DNA of 64,000 bases from Streptomyces sp. XM4193 (lineage in GTDB: Bacteria; Actinomycetota; Actinomycetes; Streptomycetales; Streptomycetaceae). The stretch lies in contig NZ_JALLGK010000011.1 of assembly GCF_023072595.1 (NCBI RefSeq), positions 1-64,000 on the forward strand, given 5' to 3'. The notes under the pieces are model-generated. The model did no database searches. It was not told the origin of the DNA and saw only the letters and a program-made list of their open reading frames with translations. The position numbers and the translations under genes are program-made. Below, piece by piece: positions 42,551-50,254 of the stretch (the stretch's first letter is position 1; each line of letters opens with the position of its first letter).

Positions 42551-43975
42551 TTGACCAGCACGACACCGACCGGGGCGCAGCCCGCAAGCGGTCGGCCCCC
42601 ACACCTCATGTTCGTCGTCTTCATCGCCGCTTCCGCGGCGATGGGCGGCTTCCTCTTCGGTTACGACAGCGCGGTGATCAACGGCGCGGTCGAAGGAATC
42701 AAGGGCAGGTTCGACGTCGGGTCGGCGACGCTCGGTGCGGTCATCGCGATCGCGCTGCTCGGCGCCGCGATCGGCGCGATGCTCGCGGGCCGGCTGGCCG
42801 ACCGGCTGGGACGCCCCCGCGTGATGCAGATCGCGGCCGTCTTCTTCGCGATCAGCAGCCTCGGCTGCATGTTCCCCTTCTCGCTGTACGACCTCGCCGC
42901 CTGGCGGGTGCTCGGCGGCGTCGCCATCGGTATGGCGTCGGTGATCGCGCCCGCCTACATCGCGGAGGTCGCCCCGGCGGCGTACCGCGGACGGCTCGCA
43001 TCCTTCCAGCAGGCCGCGATCGTGCTCGGTATCGCGGTCTCACAGCTGGTCAACTTCGGTCTGCTCAACACCGCCGACGGCGACCAGCGCGGCACCCTGC
43101 TCGGGGTTGAGGCCTGGCAGCTCATGCTCGGCGTGGAGGTTCTGCCCGCCGTCGTCTACCTGCTGCTGGCGCTCCGCATTCCGGAGTCGCCCCGCTGGCT
43201 GGTGGCGCAGGGGCGCTACGAGGACGCCAAGGTCGTACTGAAGGACATCGAGCCCGCCGGTACCGATCTGGACGCCGAGGTGCGGCGGATCGACGAGCGC
43301 ATGCGCAGCGAGCACAAGCCGAAGCTGTCCGATCTGCTCGGCGGCCGGGCCGGTCTGCTGCCCATCGTGTGGATCGGCATCGGCCTCTCGGTCTTCCAGC
43401 AGCTCGTCGGCATCAACGTGATCTTCTACTACAGCTCCTCGCTGTGGCAGTCGGTCGGCATCGACCCCGAGAGCTCCTTCTTCTACTCCTTCACCACCTC
43501 GATCATCAACATCATCGGCACGGTCGTGGCGATGCTGCTGGTGGACCGGATCGGCCGCAAGCCGCTCGCCCTGATCGGCTCCGGCGGCATGGCGGTGTCG
43601 CTGGCGCTGGCCGCCTGGGCGTTCTCCTTCAAGAAGGAGGTGGACGGCGACTTCACCCTGCCCGACGCCCAGGGCACGGTGGCGCTGGTGGCGGCTCACT
43701 CGTTCGTGCTCTTCTTCGCGCTGTCCTGGGGCGTCGTCGTCTGGGTGATGCTCGGCGAGATGTTCCCCAACCGGCTCCGGGCCGCCGCGCTCGGCGTCGC
43801 CGCCGGCGCCCAGTGGATCACCAACTGGCTGATCACGGTGAGCTTTCCGACGCTCTCCGACTGGAACCTCGCCGGTTCGTACGTGATCTACGCGTTCTTC
43901 GCCCTGCTCTCGATCCCGTTCATCCTCAAGTGGGTGCCGGAGACGAAGGGCAAGGCGTTGGAGGAGATGGGCTGA
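42551..43975 (+). CDS. glcP: Glucose permease, MFS sugar porter
   Basis: A 474-residue 12-helix major facilitator of the sugar porter family. Family motifs are GGFLFGYDSAVINGA in helix 1, GRLADRLGRPRVM and VDRIGRKPLAL in the cytoplasmic loops, RIPESPRWL after helix 6, QQLVGINVIFYYSSSLW in helix 7, and VPETKGKALEEM at the end. In Streptomyces coelicolor the glucose permease GlcP lies at this position next to smc. TTG 42551 is chosen because CAGGAGAGC lies just upstream and no ATG/GTG fits. It probably imports glucose by proton symport. Confidence 0.9.
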   Translation: MTSTTPTGAQPASGRPPHLMFVVFIAASAAMGGFLFGYDSAVINGAVEGIKGRFDVGSATLGAVIAIALLGAAIGAMLAGRLADRLGRPRVMQIAAVFFAISSLGCMFPFSLYDLAAWRVLGGVAIGMASVIAPAYIAEVAPAAYRGRLASFQQAAIVLGIAVSQLVNFGLLNTADGDQRGTLLGVEAWQLMLGVEVLPAVVYLLLALRIPESPRWLVAQGRYEDAKVVLKDIEPAGTDLDAEVRRIDERMRSEHKPKLSDLLGGRAGLLPIVWIGIGLSVFQQLVGINVIFYYSSSLWQSVGIDPESSFFYSFTTSIINIIGTVVAMLLVDRIGRKPLALIGSGGMAVSLALAAWAFSFKKEVDGDFTLPDAQGTVALVAAHSFVLFFALSWGVVVWVMLGEMFPNRLRAAALGVAAGAQWITNWLITVSFPTLSDWNLAGSYVIYAFFALLSIPFILKWVPETKGKALEEMG

Positions 43976-44003
43976 CCCACCCCGCCGCCCAACTCCTCGG
44001 GCA

Positions 44004-44046
44004 CGACTGCCGCCCCGGCTCACCGAAGGTGCCGGGGCGGCAGTCG
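44004..44046 (+). terminator. Terminator after glcP
   Basis: A perfect 16-bp stem (44004-44019 with 44031-44046) with an 11-base loop, followed by TTCG. Ends glcP transcription before ftsY. Confidence 0.85.
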
Positions 44047-44135
44047 TTCGGACGCGGTGGCCGATACTGGTCGAGTCCCGCATCCGCAGGGGTGCGGAAC
44101 CTGCCCACCACATCTGGCAACGCACTAGGGAACCG

Positions 44136-45347
44136 ATGGAAATCCTCATCCTCGCTGTAGCCATCGCCGTGATCGCGGTCGCCGCGATCGGCGGGCTCGT
44201 GATCAGCGGACGCAAGAAGAAGGAACTCCCGCCCGAGCAGCGGTCCGCGCCACCGAGGACGAAGGCGCCGCCCGCCGAGCCGTCGGTGGGCGAGGAGGCG
44301 GAGGGCAGGCCCGAGGCCCCGGGCCGGCCCGTAGAGGAGGTCGAACTTCCCCCCTCCGAGGCGCCCGAGGAGGACGGAGCCACCGTCGCCGCGCCGGCGC
44401 CCGAGCTGGAGACGCCCGAGCCGAGCGCCGGCCGGCTGGTACGGCTGCGCGCCCGACTCTCGCGCTCCCAGGGCGCGTTGGGCAAGGGACTGCTCACGCT
44501 GCTCTCCCGCGACCGCCTGGACGAGGACACCTGGGAGGAGGTCGAGGACACGCTGCTGACCGCCGACGTCGGCGTCGCGCCGACCCAGGAGCTGGTCGAG
44601 CGGCTGCGCGAGCGCGTACGGGTGCTCGGTACCCGTACGCCCGACGAGCTGCGCACGCTGCTGCGCGAGGAACTGCTCGCCCTGGTCGACCCGACGCTCG
44701 ACCGGGTGGTGCACACCGAGACCACCGGGGGCGAGGACCGGCCGGGCGTGGTGCTGGTCGTCGGCGTCAACGGCACCGGCAAGACCACCACCACGGGCAA
44801 GCTCGCGCGGGTGCTGGTCGCCGACGGCAAGTCCGTGGTGCTCGGCGCCGCGGACACCTTCCGTGCCGCGGCCGCCGACCAGCTCCAGACCTGGGGCGAG
44901 CGCGTCGGAGCGCGCACCGTGCGCGGTCCCGAGGGCGGCGACCCGGCCTCGGTCGCGTTCGACGCGGTCAAGGAGGGCACGACGGCGGGCGCCGACGTCG
45001 TGCTGGTCGACACCGCGGGGCGGCTGCACACCAAGTCCGGTCTGATGGACGAGCTCGGCAAGGTCAAGCGGGTCGTGGAGAAGCAGGGCCCGGTCGACGA
45101 GGTGCTGCTGGTCCTGGACGCCACCACCGGCCAGAACGGTCTGGTGCAGGCCAGGGTCTTCGCCGAGGTCGTGAACATCACCGGCATCGTGCTGACCAAG
45201 CTCGACGGGACCGCCAAGGGCGGCATCGTCATCGCGGTCCAGCGCGAGTTGGGCGTACCGGTCAAGCTGGTGGGCCTCGGCGAAGGAGCGGACGATCTGG
45301 CCCCGTTCGAGGCCGAGGCATTCGTGGACGCGCTCGTCGAGGGCTGA
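44136..45347 (+). CDS. ftsY: Signal recognition particle receptor FtsY
   Basis: A 403-residue SRP GTPase. Actinomycete FtsY has an N-terminal membrane helix (EILILAVAIAVIAVAAIGGL) followed by a Pro/Glu-rich linker, then the NG domain with G1 GVNGTGKTTTTGKLA (about 210-224), a DTAGR motif and TKLDGTAKGG. It docks the SRP-ribosome complex at the membrane, together with Ffh encoded at 53084..54643. Complete. Confidence 0.97.
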   Translation: MEILILAVAIAVIAVAAIGGLVISGRKKKELPPEQRSAPPRTKAPPAEPSVGEEAEGRPEAPGRPVEEVELPPSEAPEEDGATVAAPAPELETPEPSAGRLVRLRARLSRSQGALGKGLLTLLSRDRLDEDTWEEVEDTLLTADVGVAPTQELVERLRERVRVLGTRTPDELRTLLREELLALVDPTLDRVVHTETTGGEDRPGVVLVVGVNGTGKTTTTGKLARVLVADGKSVVLGAADTFRAAAADQLQTWGERVGARTVRGPEGGDPASVAFDAVKEGTTAGADVVLVDTAGRLHTKSGLMDELGKVKRVVEKQGPVDEVLLVLDATTGQNGLVQARVFAEVVNITGIVLTKLDGTAKGGIVIAVQRELGVPVKLVGLGEGADDLAPFEAEAFVDALVEG

Positions 45348-45368
45348 GCCGCGAGTCCGCAGGGCGGT

Positions 45369-45405
45369 TGACGGGGTGCGCCGACAGCGGTGGCGCGCCC
45401 CGTCA
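45369..45405. terminator. Bidirectional terminator between ftsY and the prim-pol-like gene
   Basis: A 14-bp stem (45369-45382 with 45392-45405, one G-U pair) with a 9-base loop. Its right arm contains the stop codon of the convergent gene, so coding and termination signals overlap. Confidence 0.75.
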
Positions 45406-46092
45406 GACCGAGCGGTGGCTCACGTACGCGAGCGCCCCCAGCAGCAGCCTGGCCTGCGGCAGTCGACCGGCGGCGTCCAGTGCGGGCGGGCGCAGCCACC
45501 GCACGGGCCCGAGCCCGGCGAGGTCCGAGGGCGGCGCCGTCACGTACTCGCCGGGGCCCGGGCAGCGCAGGTCGAGCGCGGCGTCGTCCCAGCCCATCCG
45601 GTAGAGGAGCGCGGGCAGTTCGACTGCGGCGCCGGCGCGCACGAAGAACCACGCCCGGCCCTGCGGCGTGACCGCGACCGGGCCGAGCGGCAGGCCCATG
45701 CGCTCCAGCCGCACCAGCGCCCGTCTGCCCGCGGTCTCCGAGACCTCCAGTACGTCGAAGGCGCCGCCGACCGGCAGCAGCAGCGCGGCGCCCGGGTAGC
45801 TGCCCCAGATCGCCGCTGCCTCCTCCAGCGGGGTCCCGGCGACGATCCGCGCGTCGGCGTCGAGCGGGTGCGCACCGGGCTCGGGGCAGTGTTCGTCACC
45901 GCAGGAGCACCGGGTGCGACCGCCGTCGACGACGGCGCGGGCGCCGGGCGTGACGTCCCAGCCCCACAGCCCGGTGTACTCGGCGACGGCTGTGGTCTGC
46001 GAGCCGACGGTCTGCCGCCGGGGGCGGCCGGAGCGGCGCTGGCCCAGACGCAGTTCTGCGAGATCCCGGATGCCGCCGATGGTGAAACCCAT
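45403..46092 (-). CDS. Bifunctional DNA primase/polymerase (prim-pol)-like protein
   Basis: A 229-residue protein that resembles the N-terminal prim-pol domain found in many actinobacterial plasmid and chromosomal proteins. It has a Cys/His cluster CSCGDEHCPEPGAH, a following GAALLLPVGGAFDVLEV that would correspond to the first strand of the catalytic core, and RALVRLERMGLPLGPVA. The catalytic acidic residues are not all obvious, so polymerase activity is uncertain. No helicase or other domain is attached. ATG 46092 is the best start. It is flanked by ftsY and nsdA and is conserved in Streptomyces at this spot as far as I recall. Confidence 0.8.
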   Translation of the reverse strand: MGFTIGGIRDLAELRLGQRRSGRPRRQTVGSQTTAVAEYTGLWGWDVTPGARAVVDGGRTRCSCGDEHCPEPGAHPLDADARIVAGTPLEEAAAIWGSYPGAALLLPVGGAFDVLEVSETAGRRALVRLERMGLPLGPVAVTPQGRAWFFVRAGAAVELPALLYRMGWDDAALDLRCPGPGEYVTAPPSDLAGLGPVRWLRPPALDAAGRLPQARLLLGALAYVSHRSV

Positions 46093-46680
46093 GCCCCCTC
46101 CAACGGGTTCGGTGCGTCCCGGGTGACGCGATTGAGCGCCCGACTTGGTGGCCGACAGGTCCCGCGGCCCGGTTCGACGCGACGGTGACCACCGTGGACC
46201 CCGCGGGTGTTCGGAGCGCCGACCGACACTCGGGGTGGTGCGCCGGTGTGAACGCGCCCCCGGAGTGCTCCGCTTCACCTGCGGTCTTTCGCCACTTCCC
46301 AAGTGAAGCGCCTGCGCCGGCGGTTAGGTTCATTGGCGGGGGTGGCGAATGGTGGCGTTTACCGAATCCTCGTCGCGGACACCGTGATCGTAAGATTACT
46401 TTCGGTGCATGACGGGAGTTCGGGTCGGCATTCGCCAACAGGCCCCGCAGCGGGCCGAGTTGGGGAGCCCCTCGGCGGTCGGTGGCCGAGCGCGCGGACC
46501 GTGCGCGTCGGCGAGCAGCGGCCGTCGGCGAACGACCGGGACCACCGGCACGTACCGACAGCGGAAGGCCGAGGGCGGACAGCTCTGCCCGGTCGTACGA
46601 AGAAGACAGATGCGTGGAGGTCCCGGGCGCGAGCGGGCGCCCGGCCGACCGACCGCGAGCAACGGAGTGGGGGCCTTCTG
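46093..46680 (+). other. 588-bp region upstream of nsdA
   Basis: No gene supported with confidence. An A/T-richer stretch at 46310-46420 (for example AAGATTACTTTCGGTG) probably contains the nsdA promoter. The nsdA frame is open from 46303, but family similarity starts at 46681. Confidence 0.5.
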
Positions 46681-48183
46681 GTGGGCGGCAACGACAGCGG
46701 CAGCGTCGGTGAGAAGCGCCCCAACGAACAGCTGACGTCCTGGTTCGTGCGCAGCGGCTGGTCGAAGGGCGAGCTGGCGCGCCAGGTCAACCGCAGAGCG
46801 CGGCAGATGGGCGCCAACCACATCAGCACCGACACCTCCCGGGTGCGGCGCTGGATGGACGGCGAACAGCCAAGAGAACCGATTCCGCACATCCTCTCCG
46901 AGCTCTTCTCCGAGCGCTTCGGTGCCGTGGTCCCCGTGGAGGACCTCGGGCTGCGGGCGGTGCGGCACAGCGCCGCCTCCTCCGGCGTCGATCTGCCGTG
47001 GGCCGGCTCCCACACGGTGGCGCTGATCAACGAGTTCACCCGTTCCGATCTGATGCTGGGCCGGCGCGGCTATCTGGGCACCTCGCTGGCGATGGCGGCC
47101 GGCCCCGCGCTCGTCGAACCGATGCAGCGCTGGTTGGTCCCCGCCCCCCTCGGCCCGCTGGACCCGCCGACAGCCACGGTCACCGCCGGCCAGGGCGGCA
47201 GGCGCTCGGCGCCGCTCTCGGACCCGGAGCTCTCCCAGCTGGAGCAGACGACGGAGATGTTCCGCGCCTGGGACGCACAGTGCGGCGGCGGGCTGCGCCG
47301 CAAGGCGGTGGTGGGCCAACTCCACGAGGTCACCGACCTGTTGAGCGACGCCTTCGCCGAGCCGGTGCGCCGCAGACTCTTCTCCGTCACGGCCCAACTC
47401 GCGGAGCTCGCCGGGTGGATGAGCTACGACGTCGGCATCCAGCCCACCGCGCAGAAGTACTTCGTGCTGGCGCTGCACGCGGCCAAGGAGGCGGGGGACC
47501 GGCCCTTCGGGGCGTACGTGCTCGCCAACATGGCCCGTCAGATGATCCATCTGCGCCGCCCCGAGGACGCGCTGGAGCTCGTCCACCTCGCCCAGTACGG
47601 CAGCCGGGACGCCGCCACCCCGCGCACCCAGGCGATGCTGCACGCGGTGGAGGCGAGGGCGTACGCCAACCTCGGCCAGCCCAAACAGTGCCACCGTGCC
47701 GCGCGGCTGGCGGAGGCGACGTTCGAGGACAGCGAGATGCCGGGCGAGGACCCGGACTGGATCGGCTTCTTCTCGGAGGCGGAGCTCAACTCCGAGAACG
47801 CGCACTCCTACCGCGACCTCGCCTACGTCGCGGGCCGCAGTCCGACGTACGCCTCGCTGGCGCAGCCGGTGATGGAGCGGGCGGTGCATCTCTTCGCCCA
47901 GGAGTGCGCGGGCTCCGGGCCCGGCGTGCACCACCGCAGCTACGCCCTCAACCTCGTCGGGATGGCGACGGTGCACCTGCTCCAGAAGGAGCCCGAGCGC
48001 TGCGCCGCCCGGACGGTGGACGCGATGCAGATCGCCAGACGGCTGCGCTCGGAGCGGGTGAACACCAGGATCCGCAAGACCGCCGCGAACGTCGCGCGCG
48101 AGTACGGGAACGTCGCCGAGGTCATCGAGCTGAACGACCGGCTCCACAGCGAACTGCCCGAGGAGACCGCGCTGGTCGGCTGA
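46681..48183 (+). CDS. nsdA: NsdA, negative regulator of differentiation
   Basis: A 500-residue protein of the NsdA family, which in S. coelicolor represses sporulation and antibiotic production. The N-terminal part is an HTH-like region (LTSWFVRSGWSKGELARQVN, then NHISTDTSRVRRWMDG), and the rest is a helical, TPR-like array (for example ALELVHLAQYGSRDA, AVEARAYANLGQ). GTG 46681 with GGAGTGGGGG upstream reproduces the 500-residue length of the known protein. Function through protein binding rather than an enzyme site is expected. Confidence 0.9.
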   Translation: MGGNDSGSVGEKRPNEQLTSWFVRSGWSKGELARQVNRRARQMGANHISTDTSRVRRWMDGEQPREPIPHILSELFSERFGAVVPVEDLGLRAVRHSAASSGVDLPWAGSHTVALINEFTRSDLMLGRRGYLGTSLAMAAGPALVEPMQRWLVPAPLGPLDPPTATVTAGQGGRRSAPLSDPELSQLEQTTEMFRAWDAQCGGGLRRKAVVGQLHEVTDLLSDAFAEPVRRRLFSVTAQLAELAGWMSYDVGIQPTAQKYFVLALHAAKEAGDRPFGAYVLANMARQMIHLRRPEDALELVHLAQYGSRDAATPRTQAMLHAVEARAYANLGQPKQCHRAARLAEATFEDSEMPGEDPDWIGFFSEAELNSENAHSYRDLAYVAGRSPTYASLAQPVMERAVHLFAQECAGSGPGVHHRSYALNLVGMATVHLLQKEPERCAARTVDAMQIARRLRSERVNTRIRKTAANVAREYGNVAEVIELNDRLHSELPEETALVG

Positions 48184-48505
48184 CTCCCGCCGGCCGGCCT
48201 GCCCTGCTGTCACGACGGGCGGCCGCGAGTCTTGCGGTGCGGGGGCCACCCGCCGGGGCACCCCGCCGGGCCACCGGCCGGGACCGCCTGCCGGGCGGAC
48301 CTCCGCTGATCGGCGCAGGAGAGCACGGTGCGGATTCCCGTGCTCGCAATTCGCACCGGGATTCACAGACGCGTAACACGGACCGCCTCATCGTCACGTA
48401 CGGGAAACAGCGTCCGCCATCGAAGGAAACCGGCCTTCGGGAGTGTGTGCCCACCCGCACTTCAGCACCTGCCCGCAACAGGTCGTGACTTCGAGGAGAC
48501 GTCCA
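48184..48505 (+). other. 322-bp regulatory region before amtB
   Basis: No gene. It separates nsdA from the nitrogen operon. The downstream 140 bases are less G/C-rich and hold the GlnR-type box at 48393-48408 and a partial second box (GTAAC at 48373). Confidence 0.6.
48393..48408 (+). promoter_or_regulatory. GlnR-type binding site upstream of amtB-glnK-glnD
   Basis: GTCAC (48393-48397), six bases, GAAAC (48404-48408) matches the a-b half-site pair gTnAc-n6-GAAAc of Streptomyces GlnR, the main nitrogen regulator. A further GTAAC at 48373 is 20 bases upstream, close to but not exactly at the 22-base period of a doubled site. GlnR activation of amtB under nitrogen limitation is known in S. coelicolor. 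Confidence 0.7.
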
Positions 48506-49765
48506 TTGAACGGCGCGGACACCGCATTCGTACTGATCAGCGCAGCGCTGGTCATGTTGATGACGCCGGGCCTGGCCTTCTTCTACGGAGGAATGGTCCG
48601 GGTCAAGAGCGCACTGAACATGTTGATGATGTCCTTCATCGCACTGGGCATCTCCAGCGTTCTCTATGTTCTCTACGGCTACTCCCTCGCCTTCTCGGGC
48701 GACAACGCAGGACTGATCGGAAATCTCGACCTCGTCGGGCTGAAGGGAATCGGGGCGGAGACGCTCACCGGTGACGACGGAATTCCGGTGTTCGCCTTCG
48801 TGCTCTTCCAGATGCTCTTCGCGGTGATCACCCCCGCGCTGATCAGCGGGGCGCTCGCCGACCGCGTCAAGTTCAGCGCCTGGGCGGTGTTCGTCGCGCT
48901 GTGGATCTCCCTGGTGTACTTCCCCGTGGCGCACTGGGTCTGGGCCGAGGGCGGCTGGCTGTACGAGCTGGAGGTCATCGACTTCGCCGGCGGCACCGCC
49001 GTCCACATCAACGCCGGTGTGGCCGCGCTCGCCGCGGTCCTGGTGGTGGGCAAGCGGATCGGGTTCAAGAAGGACCCGATGCGCCCGCACAACCTGCCAC
49101 TGGTCGTACTGGGCGCCGCGCTGCTGTGGTTCGGCTGGTTCGGCTTCAACGCGGGCTCCGCCCTCGCCGCCGACGGCACCGCCGCGAACATGGCGCTCAA
49201 CACCCAGGTCGGCACCGGCGCCGCCGTACTGGGCTGGCTGGTCTACGAGCGCATCCGGCACGGAGCGTTCACCACGCTGGGCGCCGCTTCCGGAGCCATC
49301 GCCGGTCTGGTCGCCATCACCCCCTCCGGCGCGCACATCAACGCCCTGGGCGCGATCGTCATCGGACTGGTCTCCGGGCTGGTCTGCTCCTGGGCGGTCA
49401 GCCTCAAGTTCAAGCTGGGCTACGACGATTCACTCGATGTGGTGGGAGTCCACCTGGTGGGCGGCCTCATCGGAACCCTGCTGGTCGGATTCCTGGCCAC
49501 CGAGGGCGCCGGGCTGACCCAGTTCGGCAAGCAGGCGCTCGGCGCGGCCTCCGTGATGGCCTTCACCTTCGTGGCCACCTGGCTGCTGGCCAAGCTGATC
49601 GATCTGACCATGGGCTTCCGGGCCACCGAGGACGACGAGCTCGCCGGCGTCGATCAGGCGTACCACGCGGAGACGGCGTACGACTACAGCCAGGCGGGAC
49701 GCTCCTCGGGCGGACACCACACCGAGGCAGCAACCACCGGCGAGCAGAAGAAGGTTGACGCATGA
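48506..49765 (+). CDS. amtB: Ammonium transporter
   Basis: A 419-residue ammonium channel with the 11 membrane helices of the Amt/Rh family. Landmarks: MLMTPGLAFFYGGMVR in helix 1, DFAGGTAVHINAGVAALAA with the first pore His, and DVVGVHLVGGLIGTLL with the second pore His. TTG 48506 is preceded by GAGGAGAC and gives LNGADTAFVLISAALVM; the frame upstream lacks a better start. The stop overlaps glnK (ATGA), so the channel and its PII regulator are translationally coupled. Confidence 0.96.
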   Translation: MNGADTAFVLISAALVMLMTPGLAFFYGGMVRVKSALNMLMMSFIALGISSVLYVLYGYSLAFSGDNAGLIGNLDLVGLKGIGAETLTGDDGIPVFAFVLFQMLFAVITPALISGALADRVKFSAWAVFVALWISLVYFPVAHWVWAEGGWLYELEVIDFAGGTAVHINAGVAALAAVLVVGKRIGFKKDPMRPHNLPLVVLGAALLWFGWFGFNAGSALAADGTAANMALNTQVGTGAAVLGWLVYERIRHGAFTTLGAASGAIAGLVAITPSGAHINALGAIVIGLVSGLVCSWAVSLKFKLGYDDSLDVVGVHLVGGLIGTLLVGFLATEGAGLTQFGKQALGAASVMAFTFVATWLLAKLIDLTMGFRATEDDELAGVDQAYHAETAYDYSQAGRSSGGHHTEAATTGEQKKVDA

Positions 49766-50100
49766 GGCTCATCACCGCAGTCATCAAGCCGCACCGCCTC
49801 GACGAGGTGAAGGACGCGCTCCAGGCGTTCGGCGTACAGGGCCTGACCGTCACTGAAGCCAGCGGCTACGGACGCCAGCGCGGTCACACCGAGATCTACC
49901 GGGGCGCCGAGTACACCGTCGACCTCGTACCGAAGATCCGCATCGAGGTCCTGGTCGAGGACGAGGACGCCGAGCAACTGCTGGACGTGGTGGTCAAGGC
50001 CGCCCGCACCGGGAAGATCGGCGACGGCAAGGTGTGGACCAGCCCGGTCGAGACGGTGGTCCGGGTCAGAACCGGCGACCGGGGTCCCGCGGCGGTCTGA
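49762..50100 (+). CDS. glnK: PII nitrogen regulatory protein GlnK
   Basis: A 112-residue PII trimer. The T-loop Tyr51 lies in GAEYTVDLVPK, the residue that Streptomyces GlnD modifies by adenylylation. It binds ATP, ADP and 2-oxoglutarate and blocks AmtB when nitrogen is plentiful. ATG overlaps the amtB stop. A 28-bp perfect palindrome (50195..50222) follows in the gap to glnD. Confidence 0.97.
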   Translation: MRLITAVIKPHRLDEVKDALQAFGVQGLTVTEASGYGRQRGHTEIYRGAEYTVDLVPKIRIEVLVEDEDAEQLLDVVVKAARTGKIGDGKVWTSPVETVVRVRTGDRGPAAV

Positions 50101-50194
50101 AGCGGTTCCCTACGGCATCCGCCGTCCCAGGCGGCTGCGGCCCTCCCCTCCGACCGACGGGGCGGGCCGCAGCCGCGGCACTTCCGGTCACCAC

Positions 50195-50222
50195 CGCCCT
50201 CCCGTACCGGTACGGGAGGGCG
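50195..50222. promoter_or_regulatory. 28-bp perfect palindrome between glnK and glnD
   Basis: The sequence CGCCCTCCCGTACC followed by its exact reverse complement gives a 28-bp palindrome without a loop, 94 bases after glnK and 32 bases before the glnD start. It could be an operator, a binding site for a dimeric protein, or an RNA hairpin that limits read-through into glnD. Confidence 0.75.
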
Positions 50223-50254
50223 AACGCCTCGCAGGGACAAGGGAGTTGAAGCCC

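Noticed and set aside
43040..45652. An 870-codon minus-strand frame spanning glcP and ftsY
   Set aside because: It runs opposite two well-supported genes and is Ser/Arg/Pro-rich without motifs.
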